A stretch of DNA of 64,000 bases, from assembly GCA_947502145.1 (NCBI GenBank), contig CANMYO010000003.1, forward strand, positions 248,001-312,000, in the 5' to 3' direction. Numbering within the stretch: the stretch's first letter is position 1; each line of letters begins with the position of its first letter. Under the pieces are notes generated by a model. The model did no database searches. It saw only the letters and a list, made by a program, of their open reading frames with translations, and was not told the DNA's origin. The stretch is from an uncultured Paracoccaceae bacterium (GTDB lineage: Bacteria > Pseudomonadota > Alphaproteobacteria > Rhodobacterales > Rhodobacteraceae). Below are positions 8,131 through 17,491 of this stretch, one piece after another. A program made the position numbers and the translations under genes.

Positions 8131-10023
8131 CTATCCGCCTGCATATCCCATCGGCTGTAGCGCCCGCTTGATTTCGTCAAGGATTGCAGGGTCATCAATG
8201 GTGGCGGGCATCTTGAAATCGGCATTGTCGGCAATCTTCACCATCGTGCCCCGCAGGATCTTGCCAGAGCGGGTTTTGGGCAGCCGGTCCACCACCGCGA
8301 TCAGCTTGAAGGCGGCCACGGGGCCAATGGTGTCCCGCATCATCTTGATGCATTCCGCCTTGATCTCATCATCGGATTTGGCAGTGCCCTTGTTGGTGCA
8401 GACAAAGCCCATGGGCAATTGCCCTTTTAGCTGATCCGTCACCCCGATGACTGCGCATTCCGCGACATCCGGGTGATTGGCAAGCACCTCTTCCATGGCG
8501 CCAGTGCTCAGCCGGTGGCCCGCAACATTGATCACGTCATCGGTGCGCGCCATGATGTAAAGATAACCGTCCTCATCAATCATACCCGCATCGCCGGTCT
8601 CGTAGTAGCCGGGAAAGGTGTTGAGGTAGGACTTGATGAACCGGTCTTCCGCATTCCACAGCGTCGGCAAGGTGCCTGGCGGCAGCGGCAGCTTGACCGC
8701 GATGGCGCCCAATTCGCCCTTGGGCACGGGATGGCCCGCGTCGTCCAGGATCTGCACGTCATAGCCCGGCATGGCCACGGTGGGCGATCCGATCTTGACC
8801 GGCAGCGCCTCGATCCCCGCAGGGTTGCCCGCAATGGTGTAGCCGGTTTCGGTCTGCCACCAGTGGTCATAGACCGGCACACCCATGATTTTCTGCGCCC
8901 ACTGAATCGTGTCCGGGTCGGCCCGTTCCCCGGCAAGGTACAGCGCACGCAGGCGCGAAATGTCGTATTTCTTGATCTCTTCGCCGGTGGGGTCTTCGCG
9001 TTTGATCGCGCGAAAGGCAGTTGGTGCGGTAAAGAACGACCGCACATCATGTTCGGAAATGACCCGCCAGAACGTGCCTGCATCGGGCGTGCCGACAGGC
9101 TTGCCTTCAAAGACAACCGTGGTGTTGCCATGAATAAGCGGCGCATAGCAGATATAGCTGTGCCCCACGACCCAGCCCACGTCCGATGCGGCCCAGAACA
9201 CATCGCCCGGATCACATTGATAAATCGCCTTCATTGTCCAGTTCAGCGCCACCAGATGACCCGCGGTGGGCCGCACCACGCCCTTGGGCGCGCCGGTGGT
9301 GCCAGAGGTATAAAGGATATAGGCCGGGTGATCGCCTGGCACCGGAACACAGTCGGCAGGTGTGGCCTTCGCGGTGACCTCATGCCAGTCAAAATCGCGT
9401 CCGGCGATCATGCCGGCGCGGGCCTGTTCCCGTTGCAGAATGATGCAGACATCCGGTTTGTGGCTGGCCATTTCAATTGCGCCATCCAGCAGGGGCTTGT
9501 ATTCAACCACGCGGCCCGGTTCGATCCCGCAGGATCCGGCGATGATCGCTTTGGGGGTGGCATCGTCAATCCGCACCGCCAGTTCATTGGCGGCAAACCC
9601 CCCAAAAACAACCGAATGGATCGCGCCAAGCCGGGCGCAGGCCAGCATCGCCTCCAGCGCCTCGGGCACCATTGGCATGTAGATGATCACGCGATCGCCC
9701 TTGGTGATCCCCTTGTCGCGCAGCGCCCCAGCAAGCGCTGCGACGCGGGTCTGCAACTGGGCATAGGTGATGGTCCGTTTGGTATCGGTGACCGGGCTGT
9801 CATAGATGATCGCCGCTTGATCCCCACGTCCGTTTTCGACATGGCGGTCCACTGCGTTGTAGCAGGTGTTGACGGTTGCATCGGTAAACCAGCGGTAAAG
9901 CGGGGCCTTGCTGTCATCCAGAGCGCGCCGGGGTGGCGTGACCCAGTCAATCGCTTCGGCCTGCGCCATCCAGTAGGCCTCCGGGTCGTCCTGCCAGCTC
10001 TTGTAAACCTCTGCGTAGCCCAT
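8131..10023 (-). CDS. prpE: Propionyl-CoA synthetase (acyl-CoA ligase, acetyl-CoA synthetase-like)
   Basis: A 630-residue AMP-forming ligase with an N-terminal ACAS domain starting MGYAEVYKSWQDDPEAYW. The AMP-binding loop YTSGTTGAPKGVVR, WWQTETG and the C-terminal lysine of PKTRSGKILRG are all present. Length and the N-terminus match PrpE-type propionate-CoA ligases, which activate propionate (and often acetate) with ATP and CoA. A GGGAGGA ribosome site precedes the ATG. It lies 113 bp downstream of maeB on the same strand, so co-transcription is possible but not assured. Propionyl-CoA produced would feed the methylmalonyl-CoA route, not encoded in this window. Confidence 0.93.
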   Translation of the reverse strand: MGYAEVYKSWQDDPEAYWMAQAEAIDWVTPPRRALDDSKAPLYRWFTDATVNTCYNAVDRHVENGRGDQAAIIYDSPVTDTKRTITYAQLQTRVAALAGALRDKGITKGDRVIIYMPMVPEALEAMLACARLGAIHSVVFGGFAANELAVRIDDATPKAIIAGSCGIEPGRVVEYKPLLDGAIEMASHKPDVCIILQREQARAGMIAGRDFDWHEVTAKATPADCVPVPGDHPAYILYTSGTTGAPKGVVRPTAGHLVALNWTMKAIYQCDPGDVFWAASDVGWVVGHSYICYAPLIHGNTTVVFEGKPVGTPDAGTFWRVISEHDVRSFFTAPTAFRAIKREDPTGEEIKKYDISRLRALYLAGERADPDTIQWAQKIMGVPVYDHWWQTETGYTIAGNPAGIEALPVKIGSPTVAMPGYDVQILDDAGHPVPKGELGAIAVKLPLPPGTLPTLWNAEDRFIKSYLNTFPGYYETGDAGMIDEDGYLYIMARTDDVINVAGHRLSTGAMEEVLANHPDVAECAVIGVTDQLKGQLPMGFVCTNKGTAKSDDEIKAECIKMMRDTIGPVAAFKLIAVVDRLPKTRSGKILRGTMVKIADNADFKMPATIDDPAILDEIKRALQPMGYAGG

Positions 10024-10136
10024 GATCGTCCTCCCTTGATCTTGGGCGTAGTGTTAAGCCGCACCCCTGAACCCGGCAAGATCGCAATGTCGCGCAGGCG
10101 GTGGGGGTGTCAATTCCTTTACAAACGCGGGTGTGC

Positions 10137-12416
10137 CTAGCCGTAGTGCGTGACCGGAGTCCCGGCCAGCGCCGAGACATTCAGCAAGCCCCGCGCCGTG
10201 ATTGACGGGGTGACAATGCTGGCCCGGTTGCCCATGCCGACAAGGATCGGACCGACCTCCAGCCCGCCACCTTTCATCTTGAGAATATTACGTACGCCAG
10301 AGGCGGCGTCAGCATCGGCGAAGATCAGGCAGTTTGCGGTGCCCTCCATATGGGCCGCCGGGAAGACCCGTGCCCGCAGTTCCGGGTCAAGCGCGGAATC
10401 GATATGCATCTCGCCCTCGTAGGCAAAATCGCGCGGCGCTGCGTCAAGGATCGCCATCGCAGCCCGCATCCGGCGTCCGCTGTCGCAGTCAAGATTGCCA
10501 AACTGACTGTGCGAACACAGCGCGATGTTCGGCTCCAGCCCAAACCGGCGCACATGCCGCGCAGAGCCGATCACCGTCTCCGCAATCTGTTCCGGCGTCG
10601 GTTCGGCGTGAACCTGGGTATCGCCGATGAACAGCGGCCCATCCTCAAGGATCATCATCGACAGGGCCGCGACAGGATGCAGGTCCTTGCTGCCCAGAAT
10701 CTGCTGAATGTAGTTGAGGTGCCACAGATACTGCCCGAAGGTGCCGCAGATCAGGCTGTCCGCTTCGCCACGCTGCACCATCACGGCGGCAATTGCGGTG
10801 GTATTGGTGCGCATGATCGCCTTGGCCAGATCAGGCGTCACGCCGCGCCGCGCCATCAGGTCATGGTAGGTGTTCCAATAGTCGCGGTAACGGGGGTCGT
10901 TTTCAGGGTTCACGATCTGAAAATCGACACCGGGCCTGATTTCCAGCCCGGCGCGTTCACAGCGGGCGGCAATCACCTCGGGGCGGCCGATCAGGATCGG
11001 AATATCGGTGGTCTCTTCCATCATCGCCTGGCTTGCGCGCAGCACCCGTTCGTCTTCGCCTTCTGCAAATACGATCTGGCGGGTCACGGTGCGCGCCGCC
11101 TCAAAGACCGGGCGCATCAACATCGCGGAACGGAAGACAGAGCCGTCAAGCCGGATCTTGTAGGCCTCCATATCCGTAATCGGACGGGTCGCCACGCCGG
11201 TTTCGCAAGCGGCCCCGGCCACGGCGCTGGCCACCACGCCCATCAGTCGCGGGTCAAACGGTTTTGGGATCAGGTAATCCGCACCAAACGTCAGCTGTTC
11301 GCCTTTGTAGGCGGCGGCGGCCTCGGCACTTGTGGTGGCACGGGCAAGGGCGGCAATGCCTTCGACGCAGGCGATTTTCATCTCGTCATTGATGTCGGTG
11401 GCCCCGACATCCAACGCCCCGCGAAAGATAAAGGGGAAACACAGGACGTTGTTGACCTGATTGGGAAAATCGCTGCGACCGGTGGCAATGATCGCCTTGG
11501 GATTAACCGCACGCGCGGCGTCGGGGTTGATTTCGGGGTTCGGATTGGCAAGCGCAAAGATGATCGGCGTATCAACCATCTTCTTGACCATCTCGGGGGT
11601 CAGAACACCGGGGCCGGACAGGCCAAGAAACATATCCGCATCACCGATGACATCGTCCAGCGTGGCAGGCGTCGTGCCTTGGGCAAACGCGGCCTTTTGC
11701 GGTGTCATCTCGGTTTCGCGCCCGGCATAGACCAAACCTTCGATATCGCACAGCCAGACGTTTTCGCGTTTGACGCCCAGCTTCAGCAACATGTTGAGAC
11801 AGGCAATGCCCGCCGCGCCGCCGCCGGTGCTGACGATCTTGATATCGGCAAATGACTTGCCCGCCACCCGCAGCGCATTGGTCGCCGCTGCGCCAACAAC
11901 AATGGCTGTCCCGTGCTGGTCATCATGGAACACGGGGATGTTCATCCGGGCGCGACAGTAATCCTCAACGATGAAACAATCCGGTGCCTTGATATCTTCA
12001 AGATTGATTGCGCCAAATGTGGGTTCCAGCGCGCAGACGATCTGCGCCAGCTTTTCGGGGTCGGGTTCGTTCAGCTCGATATCAAAGCAATCAATGCCTG
12101 CGAACTTCTTGAACAGGACGGCCTTGCCTTCCATCACAGGTTTTGACGCCAACCCGCCGATGTTGCCCAGCCCCAGAACGGCGGTGCCATTGGTGACAAC
12201 CGCCACCAGATTGCCGCGCGCGGTGTAGTCGCGCGCCGTGGCCGGGTCCGCCTTGATTTCCAGACAGGCCTCTGCGACGCCCGGAGAATAGGCGCGGGCC
12301 AGATCACGGCCATTGGCAAGCGGTTTGGTGGCGCGGATTTCAAGTTTGCCGGGCTTGGGATAACGGTGATATTCCAGGGCCGCCGCGCGTAATCCATCGT
12401 TGTCAGACTTGCTCAT
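10137..12416 (-). CDS. maeB: NADP-dependent malic enzyme with C-terminal phosphotransacetylase-like domain
   Basis: A 759-residue fusion typical of alphaproteobacterial MaeB. The N-terminal half holds malic-enzyme motifs ([55 protein letters not shown]); the C-terminal half from about residue 440 ([14 protein letters not shown]) is homologous to phosphate acetyltransferase and is regarded as regulatory. It decarboxylates malate to pyruvate with NADP reduction, linking the TCA cycle to acetyl-CoA metabolism. The start is supported by a weak purine-rich GGGCGGGGC tract. It is followed by prpE on the same strand, a grouping that suits growth on short-chain acids. Confidence 0.95.
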   Translation of the reverse strand: MSKSDNDGLRAAALEYHRYPKPGKLEIRATKPLANGRDLARAYSPGVAEACLEIKADPATARDYTARGNLVAVVTNGTAVLGLGNIGGLASKPVMEGKAVLFKKFAGIDCFDIELNEPDPEKLAQIVCALEPTFGAINLEDIKAPDCFIVEDYCRARMNIPVFHDDQHGTAIVVGAAATNALRVAGKSFADIKIVSTGGGAAGIACLNMLLKLGVKRENVWLCDIEGLVYAGRETEMTPQKAAFAQGTTPATLDDVIGDADMFLGLSGPGVLTPEMVKKMVDTPIIFALANPNPEINPDAARAVNPKAIIATGRSDFPNQVNNVLCFPFIFRGALDVGATDINDEMKIACVEGIAALARATTSAEAAAAYKGEQLTFGADYLIPKPFDPRLMGVVASAVAGAACETGVATRPITDMEAYKIRLDGSVFRSAMLMRPVFEAARTVTRQIVFAEGEDERVLRASQAMMEETTDIPILIGRPEVIAARCERAGLEIRPGVDFQIVNPENDPRYRDYWNTYHDLMARRGVTPDLAKAIMRTNTTAIAAVMVQRGEADSLICGTFGQYLWHLNYIQQILGSKDLHPVAALSMMILEDGPLFIGDTQVHAEPTPEQIAETVIGSARHVRRFGLEPNIALCSHSQFGNLDCDSGRRMRAAMAILDAAPRDFAYEGEMHIDSALDPELRARVFPAAHMEGTANCLIFADADAASGVRNILKMKGGGLEVGPILVGMGNRASIVTPSITARGLLNVSALAGTPVTHYG

Positions 12417-12545
12417 CTTGTCGCCCCGCCCATTTTGTTTAACGTTGAACTATCCGCGTGAGGCGGCTTTCGTTCATGCCAATAAACACGCTTTGCAGGC
12501 TGTTGCAAAGACCAACTCCGGGCGAAATTTCTGATCGGGCCGATT

Positions 12546-12562
12546 GCAGTGCGGGCCACTGC
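12546..12562. other. Short perfect inverted repeat between maeB and DUF3072 gene
   Basis: GCAGTG, a 5-base spacer and CACTGC form a perfect 6-bp-arm hairpin 20 bp downstream of the DUF3072 stop. No T-run follows on the minus strand, so it is at best a weak terminator or an mRNA-processing hairpin. Confidence 0.35.
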
Positions 12563-12581
12563 CCGGACCAGACCGGCCGGA

Positions 12582-12794
12582 TCAGCGACTTTGGGACAGG
12601 TTCTGCAGGCTGTCTCGCAGGTTATCAATGCGTTCTGCGGCCTCAACCTCGGTCAGTTTGCTGTCAAATTCTGTGCCGGTCACATGGCAAAGCGCGCGCA
12701 GCAATTCGGCCTGATCCTGGCGCATGTGCGTGACCGGTTCAAAAGGGTTATTGGCCGCCGACATTGTATTTGATTTTCTTTTGATTTCAGGCAT
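12582..12794 (-). CDS. DUF3072-like small protein (70 aa)
   Basis: The start at 12794 is preceded by TTGGAG seven bases upstream; a downstream ATG at 12764 lacks such a site. The product ends with Q-x-x-LLRALCHVTGTEFDSKLTEVEAAERIDNL, which follows the DUF3072 pattern of QxxxLxxLxxxxGxxFDxxLTxxEAxxRIdxL. Such proteins are short, soluble, and of unknown function. It stands alone on the minus strand between the maeB promoter region and cdd, divergent from the nucleoside operon. Confidence 0.65.
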   Translation of the reverse strand: MPEIKRKSNTMSAANNPFEPVTHMRQDQAELLRALCHVTGTEFDSKLTEVEAAERIDNLRDSLQNLSQSR

Positions 12795-12904
12795 TTTCGT
12801 ACTCCAATACGTGATAAACGCGCCGGGTCGAAATTGGTTCCTGCCGATCTTGCAAAATCTGCGCGAAAGCCGCAAAGTCATCGCAAATACCGGAGCTGCC
12901 TGAA

Positions 12905-13297
12905 ATGTCCCTTGTTGATGACGCCCGCGCGGTGCGTGAAAACGCCCATGCACCCTATTCCAATTTCAAGGTCGGGGCAGCGGTCCGCAGCACGTCGGGC
13001 GCGGTGTATCTTGGCTGCAATGTCGAAAATGTCGCCTATCCGGAAGGCACCTGTGCCGAGGCCGGGGCGATTGCCGCGATGGTGGCCGCGGGCGAAAGCG
13101 AAATTGCCGCAGTGGCGGTCATTGCTGACAGTCCCGCGCCGGTCAGCCCCTGTGGCGGGTGTCGCCAGAAGCTTGCGGAATTTGCCACCGGGGCGGTTCC
13201 CGTCACGCTGGCCACGATGGACGGGACGGAACTGGCGACCACTGTTGGCGATCTGTTGCCCGGCGCCTTTGATCAAGACTACCTGTCGCGGAGCTGA
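12905..13297 (+). CDS. cdd: Cytidine deaminase
   Basis: A 130-residue zinc-dependent deaminase of the short homotetrameric type. The active site is C50-A-E52 (TCAEAGA) and the second zinc pair is PCGGC (C83, C86); NVENVAYPEGTC gives the substrate-binding region. It hydrolyses cytidine and deoxycytidine to uridine and deoxyuridine. GGAG lies nine bases before the ATG. It is the first gene of a five-gene nucleoside salvage operon and feeds deoxyuridine to the phosphorylase encoded three bases downstream. Confidence 0.95.
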   Translation: MSLVDDARAVRENAHAPYSNFKVGAAVRSTSGAVYLGCNVENVAYPEGTCAEAGAIAAMVAAGESEIAAVAVIADSPAPVSPCGGCRQKLAEFATGAVPVTLATMDGTELATTVGDLLPGAFDQDYLSRS

Positions 13298-13300
13298 CCC

Positions 13301-14602
13301 TTGGACGCCCGCAGCATCATCGCGCAGCTTCGCCAGAAAGAAACCCCGGATGCGGCCGCGCTGAACTGGTTCGCGCGAGGCCTTGCAGACGGTGCGGTCA
13401 GCGACGCGCAGGCCGGGGCATTTGCCATGGCGGTCTGCCTCAACGGGCTCAGCGATCAGGGTCGCGTGGCACTGACCACGGCGATGCGCGACAGCGGTGA
13501 TGTGCTGGACTGGGACCTGGATGGCCCGGTCATCGACAAGCATTCCACTGGCGGTGTGGGGGATTGCGTTTCATTGATCCTCGCGCCGATGCTGGCCGCC
13601 TGTGATGTCTACGTCCCGATGATCTCGGGGCGCGGGCTGGGGCATACCGGCGGCACCTTGGACAAGCTTGAGGCGATCCCGGGCGTCAAGACTCAGGTCT
13701 CAGAGGCGAAGTTGCGCCGTATGGTCAAGGACAATGGCTGCGCCATCGTCGGGGCCACCGGTGCCATTGCCCCGGCGGACAAGCGACTTTATGCGGTGCG
13801 CGATGTCACGTCTACCGTCGAAAGCGTTGAGCTGATCACCGCCTCGATCCTGTCCAAGAAACTGTCCGCCGGATTGGCGGCGCTGGTGATGGACGTCAAG
13901 GTCGGCAGCGGCGCGTTCATGAAAACCGCCGATGACGCCCGTACTTTGGCGCGTGCACTCGTGGATACGGCCAATGGGGCCGGGTGCAAAACCGCGGCGG
14001 TGATTTCCGACATGAACCAACCGTTGGCCCCGGCGCTGGGCAACGCGGTTGAGGTCGCCACCTGTATGGAAGTGCTGTCGGGCGATTCCGGGGCCGCGCC
14101 CCGGCTGGTGGATCTCAGCGTCGCGCTGGGGGTGGAACTGCTGGCGCTGGCCGGGGTGGCAAAACCCGACGCGACGCGCCAGCTGAAGACCGCGCTTTCG
14201 TCCGGCGCGGCGCTGGAACGATTCAGCAAAATGGTTGCTGCACTGGGCGGCCCACCTGACATGCTGGACGACTGGCGGACCCATTTGCCAGATGCCCCGA
14301 TCGTGGGCGAGGTGGTGGCCCGTGACGCTGGCCATGTCAGCGCCATCGACGGTGAGGCACTTGGCCTGGCCGTGGTCTCCCTTGGCGGCGGACGGCGGGT
14401 TGAAAGCGACAGTATCAATCCTGCCGTTGGGCTGACGGACGTGGTGATGCTTGGTCAAAAAGTAGATAAAAATCAACCGCTTGCGACGATCCACGCCGCA
14501 ACCGAAGACGCCGCAGAGGCTGCGGCCCAGGCTGTGTTGAAGGCGGTCAGCATTGGCGCTGCGCCAGATTCGCAGGCATTGATCAAAGAGGTTGTGACAT
14601 GA
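13301..14602 (+). CDS. deoA: Thymidine phosphorylase
   Basis: A 433-residue pyrimidine-nucleoside phosphorylase. The phosphate-binding motif KHSTGGVGD is at residues 80-88, followed by MISGRGLGHTGGTLDKLE, the family signature. The start is a TTG at 13301, chosen because GGAG at 13290-13293 sits seven bases upstream and the product then has the usual N-terminus. It splits thymidine or deoxyuridine with phosphate to the base and deoxyribose-1-phosphate, the substrate of deoB. Its stop overlaps the deoB start (ATGA). Confidence 0.95.
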   Translation: MDARSIIAQLRQKETPDAAALNWFARGLADGAVSDAQAGAFAMAVCLNGLSDQGRVALTTAMRDSGDVLDWDLDGPVIDKHSTGGVGDCVSLILAPMLAACDVYVPMISGRGLGHTGGTLDKLEAIPGVKTQVSEAKLRRMVKDNGCAIVGATGAIAPADKRLYAVRDVTSTVESVELITASILSKKLSAGLAALVMDVKVGSGAFMKTADDARTLARALVDTANGAGCKTAAVISDMNQPLAPALGNAVEVATCMEVLSGDSGAAPRLVDLSVALGVELLALAGVAKPDATRQLKTALSSGAALERFSKMVAALGGPPDMLDDWRTHLPDAPIVGEVVARDAGHVSAIDGEALGLAVVSLGGGRRVESDSINPAVGLTDVVMLGQKVDKNQPLATIHAATEDAAEAAAQAVLKAVSIGAAPDSQALIKEVVT

Positions 14603-15813
14603 CAGGACGCGCATTTCTGGTGGTGATGGACAGTGTCGGAATCGGCGGGGCGCCCGATGCCCATCGGTTTTTCAACGGACCCAAACCCGACACCGGATCT
14701 AATACCGCGGGCCATATCGCCGAAAGCTGTGCAGATGGCCGCGCTGACCGTGATCGCCGTGGCCCGCTGATGGTGCCGACGCTGGATGCGCTGGGGCTGG
14801 GCAAGGCGATCACGCTGGCCTCCGGCGACAGCGCACCGGGGCTTTACGCCCGCCCGACCGGCGCATGGGGCGCGGCGACAGAGGTTTCAAACGGCAAGGA
14901 TACACCCTCGGGCCACTGGGAACTTGCCGGGGTGCCGGTGCCCTGGGATTGGCATACTTTCCCGGATGCGGACCCGGCCTTTCCCGATGATCTGACCACG
15001 ATGATCTGTCAGGCGGCGGGGACCGGCGGCCTGCTTGGCAATCGCCATGCATCCGGCACCGCGATCATCAATGAAGAAGGCGCGCGCCATATCCAGACCG
15101 GCTGGCCGATCTGCTACACCTCGGTGGATTCAGTATTGCAGATCGCCGCGCACGAGGACCACTTCGGGCTGGACCGGCTGCTCTCGCTTTGTGCAGAATT
15201 GGCCCCGACGCTGCACGCGATGAAAGTGGGGCGCGTCATTGCCCGCCCCTTTGTCGGCACCCCCGAAGACGGGTTTACCCGTACCGTGAACCGCAAGGAC
15301 TATGCCATCGCGCCGCCCGCCAAGACGCTTTGTGACTATGTGCAGGACGCAGGCCGCCCGGTGCACGCGATTGGCAAGATCGGCGACATCTTTTCCATGC
15401 GCGGGATCGACGATGTGCGCAAAGGACGTGATCTGGATCTGATGGGGCATCTCGACGACCTTGTAGAAACGGCGGATGACGGGGCGTTTGTCTTTGCCAA
15501 CTTTGTCGAATTTGACAGCGAATACGGGCACCGGCGCGACGTGCCAGGCTATGCGCGGCATCTGGAATGGTTTGATGCGGAACTCGCGAAATTGCTGCCA
15601 AAACTGCGCGCCGATGATCTGTTGATCATCACCGCCGACCATGGCAATGACCCCACCTGGGTTGGCGGTGATCACACCCGTGAACGTGTGCCGGTGCTGG
15701 TGCATGGGATCGGGGCAAAACAACTGGGACAGCTTGCCTTTACCGACGTTGCGGCCTCAGTCGCGGCACATCTTAACATTCCGTATCAGGGCGAAGGCCG
15801 CAGCTTTTTATGA
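14599..15813 (+). CDS. deoB: Phosphopentomutase
   Basis: A 404-residue alkaline-phosphatase-superfamily mutase. The N-terminal metal site MDSVGIGGAPDA, the phospho-acceptor threonine region SNGKDTPSGHWE and the C-terminal TADHGNDPTWVGGDHTRE are intact. It interconverts (deoxy)ribose-1-phosphate and (deoxy)ribose-5-phosphate. It sits between deoA and add with 4-bp overlaps on both sides, giving fixed stoichiometry. A deoC aldolase for the next step is not in this window. Confidence 0.96.
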   Translation: MTGRAFLVVMDSVGIGGAPDAHRFFNGPKPDTGSNTAGHIAESCADGRADRDRRGPLMVPTLDALGLGKAITLASGDSAPGLYARPTGAWGAATEVSNGKDTPSGHWELAGVPVPWDWHTFPDADPAFPDDLTTMICQAAGTGGLLGNRHASGTAIINEEGARHIQTGWPICYTSVDSVLQIAAHEDHFGLDRLLSLCAELAPTLHAMKVGRVIARPFVGTPEDGFTRTVNRKDYAIAPPAKTLCDYVQDAGRPVHAIGKIGDIFSMRGIDDVRKGRDLDLMGHLDDLVETADDGAFVFANFVEFDSEYGHRRDVPGYARHLEWFDAELAKLLPKLRADDLLIITADHGNDPTWVGGDHTRERVPVLVHGIGAKQLGQLAFTDVAASVAAHLNIPYQGEGRSFL

Positions 15814-16796
15814 CATTCCGCGATGTGCCAAAGGTCGAACTGCACACCCACCTCGAAGGGGCCGCCCCACCTGCATTCATTCGCCAGTTGGCGCAGGAAA
15901 AGAACATCCGACTCGATGGAATTTTCGATGAAAGCGGCGGCTATGTCTTTGAGAATTTTCAGCAATTTCTTGACGCCTATGACGCGGCCTGTGAACCGCT
16001 CAAGACCACCGAAGACTTCTACCGCCTGACCATGGCGGTGTTGGAAGAAACCGCAAGCCACGGCGTCATCTACATGGAAAGCTTTGTCTCGCCCGATTAC
16101 TGCGGCGGTGGCGACGTGGTCAAATGGCGTGATTACGTGGCGGCAATGGCACAGGCGGCAACGGATGGTGAAAAGGCTTTTGGCATTACCCTCAAGGGCA
16201 TTGCGACCTGCATCCGTCACCGTGGGCCCGAGGCCTCCAAAAGCGATTCCCTTTGCGCGGCGGAGACCGCTGGCGATTTTATTACCGGGTTTGGCATGGC
16301 CGGGGCGGAAATGATGCATCAGCCCTCTGATTTTGCCTATGCTTTTGATCAGGCCCGCGAGGCGGGGCTGTCGTTGACCTGTCACGCCGGTGAATGGGGC
16401 GGCCCGGACCGTATCCGCGAAACGCTGGATGTGCTCAAGGTGAACCGCCTTGGGCACGGCATCAGGGCAATCGACGATCTGGATCTGGTCCGGCGGATCG
16501 TTGAAGAAGACATCGTGCTTGAGGTTTGCCCCGGCTCGAACGTGATCCTCAAGGCGGTTGATGGGTGGGACTCGCACCCGATCGCGAAACTGCGTGATCT
16601 TGGGGTCAAGGTCACGTTCTCGACCGATGATCCGCCATTCTTTCACACCACCATGACCGCCGAATGCGAAGGGATGCACCGCACATTCGGCTGGGACAAG
16701 GACGACTTTATCGCCATGGGCAAAACCGCCATTGATGCGGCCTATTGCGATGCCGACACCCGCAGCCGCATCCGCAAACAGTTGGAATCCGCATGA
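15810..16796 (+). CDS. add: Adenosine deaminase
   Basis: A 328-residue metal-dependent deaminase. Zinc ligands are in ELHTHLEGA near the N-terminus, in TCHAGEWGG and in the STDDPPFF motif; [10 protein letters not shown] contributes the catalytic histidine region. It converts adenosine and deoxyadenosine to inosine forms. Overlaps deoB and upp by 4 bp each. Some bacterial homologues act on adenine instead, but the HAGEWGG context and the nucleoside operon favour adenosine. Confidence 0.9.
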   Translation: MTFRDVPKVELHTHLEGAAPPAFIRQLAQEKNIRLDGIFDESGGYVFENFQQFLDAYDAACEPLKTTEDFYRLTMAVLEETASHGVIYMESFVSPDYCGGGDVVKWRDYVAAMAQAATDGEKAFGITLKGIATCIRHRGPEASKSDSLCAAETAGDFITGFGMAGAEMMHQPSDFAYAFDQAREAGLSLTCHAGEWGGPDRIRETLDVLKVNRLGHGIRAIDDLDLVRRIVEEDIVLEVCPGSNVILKAVDGWDSHPIAKLRDLGVKVTFSTDDPPFFHTTMTAECEGMHRTFGWDKDDFIAMGKTAIDAAYCDADTRSRIRKQLESA

Positions 16797-17425
16797 CCGA
16801 ACATCTGACCCACGTCCAGCATCCGCTGGTGCAGCACAAGCTGACACTGATGCGCAAGACCAGCACATCCACGGCCGTCTTCCGCCAGCTTCTGCGCGAG
16901 ATCAGTCAGCTTTTGGCCTATGAGGTGACGCGCGAACTGCCGATGACCACGCAGGCCATCGACACGCCGCTGCAGCCAATGGATGCGCCCGTTCTGGACG
17001 GGAAAAAGCTGGCGCTTGTGTCAATCTTGCGGGCGGGCAATGGCCTGCTGGATGGCATTCTGGAACTGATCCCATCAGCGCGGGTCGGCTTTGTCGGGCT
17101 TTACCGGGATGAAGAGACGCTCAAACCGGTGCAGTATTATTTCAAGGTTCCAACCGAACTCGAAGACCGCCTTGTCATCGCTGTGGACCCGATGCTCGCG
17201 ACCGGCAACAGTTCTGTCGCGGCGATTGATCTGCTTAAAAAAGCGGGCGCAAAGAACATTCGGTTCTTATGTCTTTTGGCCGCGCCCGAAGGCATCGCCC
17301 GGATGAAAGAGGCGCATCCCGACGTGCCAATTGTCACTGCCGCAGTGGATAGTCACTTGAATGACAATGGATATATTGTGCCGGGGCTAGGGGATGCGGG
17401 TGACCGCATGTTTGGCACAAAATAG
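16793..17425 (+). CDS. upp: Uracil phosphoribosyltransferase
   Basis: Predicted 210 residues, starting at the ATG that overlaps the add stop; an in-frame upstream ATG at 16745 is inside add. The PRPP-binding loop [10 protein letters not shown], the [12 protein letters not shown] segment and the uracil-binding C-terminus [14 protein letters not shown] are intact. It makes UMP from uracil and PRPP, recovering the base released by deoA-type phosphorolysis. Last gene of the salvage operon. An imperfect stem follows the stop but has no T-run. Confidence 0.96.
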   Translation: MTEHLTHVQHPLVQHKLTLMRKTSTSTAVFRQLLREISQLLAYEVTRELPMTTQAIDTPLQPMDAPVLDGKKLALVSILRAGNGLLDGILELIPSARVGFVGLYRDEETLKPVQYYFKVPTELEDRLVIAVDPMLATGNSSVAAIDLLKKAGAKNIRFLCLLAAPEGIARMKEAHPDVPIVTAAVDSHLNDNGYIVPGLGDAGDRMFGTK

Positions 17426-17491
17426 GGGAACAATCTCTTTACGAAATAGGGATTGTCGGCTATCCTGCCACAATATTTTGTGGGGGATACT

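Noticed and set aside
8473-10140. Long open frame (555 codons) on the plus strand antisense to prpE
   Set aside because: It lies wholly opposite a well-conserved gene, has no ribosome site and its composition (Arg/His/Gly-rich) is that of a high-GC shadow frame.
10350-11855. 501-codon plus-strand frame opposite maeB
   Set aside because: Shadow of a conserved coding sequence; no family motif.
17426-17491. Stem ACAATCTC/GGGATTGT after upp as a terminator
   Set aside because: The stem has a large loop and no following T-run; left out as a terminator.
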